From: Trichoplusia ni | Lineage: Eukaryota > Arthropoda > Insecta > Lepidoptera > Noctuidae | Reading direction: 5' to 3' | Length of the DNA stretch: 64,000 nt | Assembly (NCBI RefSeq): GCF_003590095.1 | Contig: NC_039488.1 | Coordinates: forward strand, 4,340,001 to 4,404,000 | Shown: in pieces, positions 57,903 through 64,000 of the stretch | Layout: every line of letters begins with the position of its first letter | Numbering within the stretch: the first letter of the stretch is position 1 | Program-made: the position numbers and the translations under genes | The notes under the pieces: generated by a model | What the model was told of the DNA's origin: nothing | Database searches by the model: none | The model's input: only the letters and a program-made list of their open reading frames with translations

Positions 57903-58995
57903 CGGTAATTGAATGTCACTGCCGCGCTGTACAGATAAAAAATGTCGACTCAGAAGTATGTTGAGAAATCTGTTATAATGTATTAAAAATCTGATCATAT
58001 ATGTAAAGAAATTACTATGACAACTGATGCTCTCTGTAAGTATAAGCTTCGCAAATCATTGTTAATACTTTACAATATTTTATGGTTTAAAAAACCAAAA
58101 ATGTGTGCTTGAAAAAGATCGCATTATAAAATTGACTGAAAGTACGATAAATATCTATTAAAGAAAACCGACTTCATGGACGAGTTACATTTACGGGACA
58201 AGTTGCGCATGTCACATAAATTTATGGAATTTATTGGAAATGACATTTCTTTAATCTGTTCCAGACATTTTAATCATATTTAGAAATGTAACTACTCTAC
58301 GTAGTCTGTAAAGAAACAGATTAAAAAAATATATTTACTTATAATACATGCTAAAAGCAAATATATTGTACCTGATGGTTATAATGCGATCAAGGCCTAA
58401 ATACTATATTTTCTCTGTTGAAAACTTGTAAACGTGCAAAGAGGATGTACGTGCACGGAAAACATTTTCTACTTTGCCAATTTTGAAAACATGTGATGTA
58501 TAGATTTTATATTATAAATACTGTTTTCAGCCTCTGAAAAATGCCCTTCAAACAAATCTTTGTCGTATATGAAGGATCTTAATCCATGGCATTCAATCTA
58601 TGCTAGTTCCAAAAAAAGATAGAGATAAAATTATTTAACCGGAATCTTCCGAAAATACTCGGGACAGTATTCTGTATAACATTATCTCAAAGTTGCTGTG
58701 ATATATGAGTATTGCCCAGGTTCCATTATCAAGGATAGTCACTATTACTTGCAGAAAACCCTAATAGTATCTTGTGAGAAATGAATTTCATCTCTTACAT
58801 AGGAACTAGTATATTTCGATTGTCAAAAGAGGCATCAGTCTTCACTAAAACTATCTTCTTTAATAGTTACATAGACAAATGCATTTATTACTTTATGTAT
58901 AACGCTACACCCATCACAAGTATACCCCATACGTCTGTGCCATGAACCCCAAAAAGGCTCCAACGAATAAAAACAGGCTTTAAATTATATGATTG
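57903..58995. other. Convergent intergenic region
   Basis: About 1.1 kb between the two converging transcripts. AT-rich; no gene, SINE or transposon recognised. Confidence 0.6.
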
Positions 58996-59001
58996 TTTAT
59001 T
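58996..59001 (-). terminator. Poly(A) signal of histidine-rich protein gene
   Basis: AATAAA on the minus strand, about 83 nt past the TAA stop at 59084, giving a short 3' UTR. Confidence 0.6.
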
Positions 59002-59083
59002 ACTTAAAGCTTATAATTAGACATGTAATTAAGTAAATCTAATAATAAATATTTAAAACTACCTAATTGTCTACTTATTTCAA

Positions 59084-61195
59084 TTATTCATCTGGAACGT
59101 CGCCCCTATTTTTGGATCCACTGTCTCCAGTGTCACTTCTATTCTCTTCTTTTGATGGACTGTTTTGGTCTTCAATATTATCATTGGTTTTTGCATTTGT
59201 ATTCCACTCACTATTTTTGAATTTATCGTAAGTTTCCGTTGTAGTTTCTTCAGCAACATTGGGAGTATTCGTATGCAGAGTGTTTTCATTCATCATTTGT
59301 TTTAATTCTGGATAATGATCAAAGAGGTTTGCTAACAGCCCATTATTACTTGTGGGTTTATTGAAGTGGATGTGGTGACCCCTGCGGTGGTGATGTGGGT
59401 GTCTTCTAGACGGATGTCCTGTTCTGTGATGAAGGTGGATATTTTTTAATCGTTCAGAGAATGAAGCATTCGGATCTTGGGGATCTTCATCGGTTGACAT
59501 TGGTCTACGAGTCTGTGTCTGCTTATTTAGATCAGCTGTGTCTTCGTGACCTGTAATAGTGTTTTCTGTTGTGGAAGTAACACTGCTGTCTGTTCCATTT
59601 TCAACAGGCTTCAAGTTGTCTTCAAATCGCTGTAGGGGTACTTCCTCTGGAGTTTTATTTTCGGGAGCTTCATTTTTTTCGTTACTATGCTCAAGCCATT
59701 CACTTGGGTTTTGGTTTGAATTAGAAACAGGCGGTATTTGGAAAGGTAAAAGATGATGGTTTAAGGCGTGGTGATGACCGTGGTGCTGATGATGGGGATG
59801 TTGATGCCGATGATGGTGATGACCTCGGTAAGACGGATGTCTTGATTGATGATGAACATGATTATTACCTGATCGTTCCGGTGTGAATTCTCTGCCATTT
59901 TCATTTCCTGCCTTTTCACTAGCCGTAGAGTTATTATTGTTTTGGTCATCCGTTACGTTTGAGGATGTATTTTGTTTTACATCTTCAGAAACTTTATCCT
60001 TTAAGTTGGTAACTGGGGACTTATTAATACTACCATTATTGGTCTTCAACTTGTCTTCGTAAGTTACCATTTTAAGATTGTCTTGATTTCTATAAACAAA
60101 TTGGTTGGAGCCATAGTTTGCACCAATGGGATTAGTGGCATTATTTACAGCGGTATTATTCAGAGTTTGTCCTGTGTTTATTCCTTGGAAAGTTTCCGTA
60201 TTGGATACACGAGATACAAATTGAACTCTGTAATTAATGGGGTCCTCCGTTATTGATCCGTTCCTTTTATCATCAGCTGTAGTCCCATTATCCGCTGAGT
60301 TTTCGATTGTTTTATTATGTCCATGGTGATGAGGCCTGTGGTGGTGATGACGATGGTGCGACGGACGATGATGAGGAATGTGATGCTTATGATGATAATG
60401 ACCAGTTGTTTTTGGATCCTTGGTATTTTGGTCCGCTGGATTTGGATAGAAGACGTTTACAAACGCTGGTGAAGGTACAGGATAAGGCTCTGGTACAGGT
60501 ACTACTTGATATTGTTCAGGCCGAAGCATAACGCCGGTGTCAACCCTCACTTGGTCGCAGTTTGGTAAATCTGAGTGTGGTTCAATTGCTTCTGGTACAT
60601 TAACAACCGGTTCGTTTTGATTCGTAAACACCATTGGTGTTTCTTCACTCTGCTCTTCACTATATGGCCTTATTATAGTTCCTGGTCGGGTTAAATCATT
60701 AACCTCTTCATAAGATCTATTTTCTTCAGTATAATCTGGCTCTCCGACTGTCGCTAAGTCTATATCTTGTTCATGAGATTCATTTGCTTCATAATTATTT
60801 GGAAAAATAGGTGCAAAAGACCCTTTTAACATTTGATCATGGTTGTCATTTAAAATACCAGATGACACTAGATTGTTTACATTACGTAAAGCATGGAAGG
60901 TGTTTCCATGAGTATTGGTACCGACTGTTGCCCCAAAGGCATTCAAATTGACTGGTACCTCTCCATTATATTGTCCTTCATCATCGACTGGTACTTTAAT
61001 TAGAATATCATAACCAGGTACTTCGTATAGCCTGAATTTATTTGTATCTTTAGCTTCTTCAGATGATGGAGTCAATTCAATATTGATTTCATTGTTTCCG
61101 TAAAGTATTTTCTGCGCCAAGTTTCTGAGATACGAAAAGTCTCTTTTGTTTCGTCCATTTGGTAAAGCTAGAGCTAAACTTGCTAAAAGCAAACA
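59084..61195 (-). CDS. Histidine-rich protein gene, exon 2
   Basis: Begins TGT TTG CTT after an acceptor TTGTTCTTTTTCAG and runs 703 codons to TAA. The single long frame of more than 2 kb is by far the longest in the window, with no internal stop. Confidence 0.9.
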   Translation of the reverse strand, partial: CLLLASLALALPNGRNKRDFSYLRNLAQKILYGNNEINIELTPSSEEAKDTNKFRLYEVPGYDILIKVPVDDEGQYNGEVPVNLNAFGATVGTNTHGNTFHALRNVNNLVSSGILNDNHDQMLKGSFAPIFPNNYEANESHEQDIDLATVGEPDYTEENRSYEEVNDLTRPGTIIRPYSEEQSEETPMVFTNQNEPVVNVPEAIEPHSDLPNCDQVRVDTGVMLRPEQYQVVPVPEPYPVPSPAFVNVFYPNPADQNTKDPKTTGHYHHKHHIPHHRPSHHRHHHHRPHHHGHNKTIENSADNGTTADDKRNGSITEDPINYRVQFVSRVSNTETFQGINTGQTLNNTAVNNATNPIGANYGSNQFVYRNQDNLKMVTYEDKLKTNNGSINKSPVTNLKDKVSEDVKQNTSSNVTDDQNNNNSTASEKAGNENGREFTPERSGNNHVHHQSRHPSYRGHHHHRHQHPHHQHHGHHHALNHHLLPFQIPPVSNSNQNPSEWLEHSNEKNEAPENKTPEEVPLQRFEDNLKPVENGTDSSVTSTTENTITGHEDTADLNKQTQTRRPMSTDEDPQDPNASFSERLKNIHLHHRTGHPSRRHPHHHRRGHHIHFNKPTSNNGLLANLFDHYPELKQMMNENTLHTNTPNVAEETTTETYDKFKNSEWNTNAKTNDNIEDQNSPSKEENRSDTGDSGSKNRGDVPDE

Positions 61196-61429
61196 CTGAA
61201 AAAGAACAAAACAATTATTTAGTTTTAGACACTTTGAAACTCAGTCGTATAAAAAGGACATTCATAAAATATAAAAATAACCATGTAAAAAACACTGTGA
61301 CCAAATTAAATAAATTTGAGAATAATTTTAAATATTGATTAACGGACTTAGTTATAAATAAAATATATGAAGTCAATTTAAACACATAAACTTGTCAAAA
61401 GCACTTACATTTATTAAAATCCGACGCAT
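59084..61429 (-). CDS. Secreted histidine-rich protein (two exons)
   Basis: Exon 1 61409-61429 (7 codons), donor GTAAGT; exon 2 61195-59084 after TTTTTCAG; phase 0 junction; 710 residues, stop TAA. The start is fixed by splicing: exon 2 alone lacks an ATG at the signal peptide. Residues 1-18 form a signal peptide (ILINCLLLASLALAL core), followed by RNKR at 22-25, a furin-type site. The mature chain is rich in Asn, Glu, Thr and Pro with many NxS/T sequons and a single cysteine (C220). Three histidine blocks stand out: 273-300 (17 His), 453-488 (19 His), 594-617 (11 His). No known domain is recognised; residues 55-80 (YEVPGYDILIKVPVDD) look ordered. Divalent-metal binding in haemolymph, silk or cuticle is plausible but inferred from composition only. 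Confidence 0.85.
61409..61429 (-). CDS. Histidine-rich protein gene, exon 1
   Basis: ATG to AAT, seven codons (MRRILIN), followed by GTAAGTGC. Context AAAATG is the favoured insect start. A tiny first coding exon splitting the signal peptide is common in lepidopteran cuticle, silk and immune genes. Confidence 0.85.
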
Positions 61430-61484
61430 TTTGAAATTCACAATTTACTAATCCAACTGCACTCAACCATGTCCTGGTAGCTAC

Positions 61485-61517
61485 TGATGAATAATTCAAA
61501 ATGTCCTGGATTATATA
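61485..61517 (-). promoter_or_regulatory. Core promoter of histidine-rich protein gene
   Basis: On the minus strand TATATAA at 61517-61511 and the arthropod initiator TCAGT at 61487-61483. Taking the A at 61485 as +1 puts the TATA box at -32, an ideal spacing. The 5' UTR would be 56 nt. Such TATA+Inr promoters are typical of strongly and tissue-specifically expressed genes. Confidence 0.75.
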
Positions 61518-62630
61518 GCCCGGGGATTAAGGGATCATTAGGGAATCAAAATCACAAGGTACTTAGTTAATCACATGTACAGGTAACGAATGTCTTAAAT
61601 GATTATCACGCAATTAATAACCCTAATTATCCTTAATTATTTGTAAGAATTAGGTGCTTTATTATTACCTATTGTTAGTTGAAATTTTTTCTTTCACTTT
61701 GGGTGTTTTAGTATTAACTGCCTGTATGCCTGTATATTCAATAGAATATCCCATCACCATATGCTTTGTAAGCAAACTAAAAAAGTCATTTGCACAAAGA
61801 TACCCAGACTCTCGACAAGCATTTGTGTGTTCATTTCATTAAATATTTTTCTATGATCAGTTAAATGGATAGCATACAATTTAGATGCTTATCCATAAGA
61901 AAAATCAATGCATTTTTACTATAAATAATAGGGATTTAATCAAAAACGGTTTTTCTTATTAGGATTATATTTATTAAAACTATTGGAAGACAAGAGTTAC
62001 AATCTTTTAAATATGCGTTAATTATTCCATTATTACCAGTTTCTACTTTCCTTCCTAAAATCACTTCTTATGAGATATTTAAGTATTAGCCTACGATAAA
62101 AATGTTTGGCTTAAGTACATCTTACCTACACTAAGAAAATAATATTATTACAAATGATCAATAAAATAAGTACCCAAAATAAAAGTAATACTACATATAT
62201 ATGATGGACTAGAATAAAATTATATGACTAGACTAGAGATTAATAACATCGGCACCGAGTAAATAAAACAGAGTTCAATGAGACAATCTTACACCCGTTT
62301 GCACCTATGTAAGTTTTCTTCAACAACATTTCATTCTGTCAATTCCATTCTAACGCCCCATTTCCAATTGCGAAATCCACATCCGAAACCAGTACATTAT
62401 TCAAATAAAGAAGAATCAGTACCTCTTTACGCATACCAAACTTTTTCTAACATGGATACAAAATGGCGAGACTCACACAACTGCAGCGAGAATAGACACA
62501 AGCAAAATTCACATAAACCAGGAAAAAACAATTAAAAAAACCGAAGCCATAATTTCTTCAATTCTGAAGCTGTGTTCCGTCTATTAGATATTTATCTGAT
62601 CTTCATCTATTACTTCCTTTTGTCAAGCTC
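61518..62630. other. Region between histidine-rich gene and Fer3-like gene
   Basis: About 1.1 kb. A SINE A scrap (61790-61835) is the only recognised element. AATAAA on the minus strand near 61966-61975 could serve the Fer3-like gene. The open frame at 62278-62535 is unsupported. Confidence 0.5.
61790..61835 (-). repeat. SINE family A scrap
   Basis: GCACAAAGATACCCAGACTC and GACAAGCATTTGTGTG are the reverse complement of the family core. Confidence 0.45.
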
Positions 62631-62807
62631 TTAAGCGCACCAGGGCACTTCAGCATCGAAGACATGTCGTGAGGAGTGGATGGCGTGTGGGGCGTGGTGT
62701 GGCTGTGGGGAGCCATGCAGCAGCTCGCACATGAAACTTATGTAGGTGATGGCTAGTCGTAAAGTCTCGATGCGGGAGAGACGCTTCTCGTAAGCGAATG
62801 TTGGCAC
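62631..62807 (-). CDS. Fer3: Fer3-like gene, terminal exon (helix 2 and tail)
   Basis: 58 codons plus TAA: VPTFAYEKRLSRIETLRLAI, TYISFMCELL, then HGSPQPHHAPHAIHSS and a VPWCA end. Intron between the exons is 510 bp (62808-63317), with no repeat recognised. Confidence 0.92.
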   Translation of the reverse strand: MPTFAYEKRLSRIETLRLAITYISFMCELLHGSPQPHHAPHAIHSSRHVFDAEVPWCA

Positions 62808-63484
62808 CTGTATGGAAAAATTGAGGGTTAATACTATGACGAGTGTATACTTGATCATGATTAAAGACTTTGGAAAAACGAATCCTAGGCTCTTAATTGC
62901 GGTGTGGGTTTTTTTAAGTTTTTCGGCTATATCGTAGATCAAGCATTTCATTATAGATGTACATAGGTACCTACTTGCCAACTAATTGAATTTAAATTTG
63001 TTAGATTTATACATTTTAGTTAGCTATGCAGGCTTACTGACTTGGGGTTTGAGAAGTTTTGATATATTATAACCGAACGTCAAATACCTGAGATGACGCA
63101 AACTTATCTGGGATGGCCATAAGATCGTATAGCGTTCAGATTTCATAATACCATTAACTAAAGGGCCTAACTAACCTACCATCTTCTCTCTAAGTTCTCT
63201 AATAAGAACTGCTCTCATATCTACTACCACCTCAAATTCTCTTGCGTTAAATTACTCCAACGTCTACAAGTCTCACTTTCTTCGTGAATGTATAAGTACA
63301 GCAGATCAACTACAAACCTTCCTGCGAAGTTTATCGAAGGCCTCGTTCAAGTTGAACATGCGTCGCCTCTCGCGGATGTTGGCGGCGCGGCGCTGCGCCA
63401 CGGACGCGACCCGGCGGCGCGGCTTCTTGCCGCCCGACGGAACACGCGACCCGCCGCGCCCGCCGCATCCCGCCGCTGACCACA
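62631..63484 (-). CDS. Fer3: Fer3-type bHLH transcription factor, 5'-partial
   Basis: Two exons are present: 63484-63318 and 62807-62631, joined AAG|GTG in phase 0 (donor GTTTGT, acceptor CCATACAG), stop TAA. The first holds RRRVASVAQRRAANIRERRR (basic region, with the ERRR DNA contacts) and MFNLNEAFDKLRRK (helix 1); the second VPTFAYEKRLSRIETLRLAI (loop and start of helix 2), TYISFMCELL and a 28-residue tail rich in His and Pro. The exact MFNLNEAFDKLRRKVPTFAYEK run identifies the Fer3/FERD3L (Nato3) group and excludes Fer1/Ptf1a and Twist. It binds E-box DNA as a dimer with Daughterless in the nucleus. No ATG precedes the basic region in frame and an in-frame stop lies just upstream of 63484, so an earlier exon must lie to the right, probably off the window. 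Confidence 0.92.
63318..63484 (-). CDS. Fer3: Fer3-like gene, bHLH exon A (basic region and helix 1)
   Basis: Acceptor most likely TTTTTGATCAG ending at 63485; GTCAG 9 bp further in (exon from 63475) is an alternative in the same frame. Gly-rich lead SAAGCGGRGGSRVPSGGKK precedes the basic region. GC-rich in an AT-rich setting. Confidence 0.88.
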
Positions 63485-64000
63485 CTGATCAAAAACACAC
63501 GATATTTTTTATAAACAGCTGTCAAGTGTAAATAAATTTTTGTCTGTCCAAATAATTGGACATGTTATTACAGAAGGCGAATGATCGCAGACGGCAAAAT
63601 TTGAAAAGCGTAGTCTTTTTAATTTTTATCAATTATAGTAAGTCTTCTTTTGGATCAATACAGATGGTTTGGAATCAAGGAGAAAATCAAATGTTTGGGC
63701 AAACCTTTCAATAGTAATATCGGAAACATCTAACGATTGTTTGCTGCGATTCTTTGATGATAGCTTGTCAGTCGCAATCAATCAATTTTAGTAAATTCAT
63801 TTCTTAATTTTTACAAGATACAAGTGTAAGCATTAAGTATGACATCGTACGAGTATGTTTTAATAGAGTTGATTGGCAACATTATTCGTAGCGCTGAGTA
63901 ATAAGTAACTAAGTAAACCTTTTTAAAGTTTTTAACCGTTGGTGGGATTACTAATAGGAGTTGAAATAACGAGGGCAAACTCATATTGATATGCTTTCAA
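63485..64000. other. Right-edge region, no exon seen
   Basis: AT-rich. On the minus strand I see no ATG-bearing frame with a phase-1 donor that would complete Fer3, so this is probably its intron. Confidence 0.5.

Noticed and set aside
63331..63525. 64-codon Arg-rich frame over the Fer3 exon
   Set aside because: It is a shadow in the wrong frame of the bHLH exon, whose true frame gives the full basic region and helix 1.

Overview
The window is eukaryotic and almost certainly from a moth or butterfly (Lepidoptera). It is AT-rich, with short GC-rich coding exons separated by introns of up to 15.7 kb. The introns carry lepidopteran-type repeats: Helitron-like elements that end in CTAG, lack inverted ends and sit between A and T; two tRNA-derived SINE families; a repeat ending in a GTTGGGAAAAGGCTAG-like stretch plus a GAT microsatellite; small inverted-repeat MITEs; and a 5'-truncated LINE. 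No prokaryotic, rRNA or CRISPR feature was seen.

Layout. (1) 1-11471: no recognisable gene, scattered transposon remains and a loose group of CRE-like octamers at 6.9-7.6 kb; it may be an upstream intron of gene 1. (2) 11472-57902, plus strand: a 13-coding-exon gene for a sidestep-family cell-adhesion receptor. I joined the exons by frame and GT/AG sites; every junction keeps phase. The product is 766 residues: signal peptide, five Ig domains, an FN3-like domain with a Gly/Ala-rich insert, one transmembrane helix, and a short tail ending in ESAV, which fits a class I PDZ ligand. (3) 59084-61485, minus strand: a two-exon gene for a secreted 710-residue protein with three histidine-dense blocks and a TATA box plus arthropod initiator at ideal spacing. 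It converges on gene 1. (4) 62631-63484, minus strand: the last two exons of a bHLH transcription factor of the Fer3 (FERD3L/Nato3) group; its first exon lies beyond the right edge.

Sidestep proteins bind Beat-family receptors in axon guidance and synaptic matching, and Fer3 is a neural or endodermal bHLH factor. The histidine-rich protein looks lineage-specific and I cannot assign it a function. The genes do not form a common pathway.

The most notable non-genic structures are in the introns of gene 1: a 426-bp inverted repeat with a 706-bp spacer at 18937-20494; two head-to-tail copies of a 1.4-kb inverted-repeat transposon filling intron 8; three tight hairpins within 760 bp near 28.2-29.0 kb; and an inverted-repeat MITE ending 30 bp upstream of exon 3. 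I found no convincing wholly new biological system.
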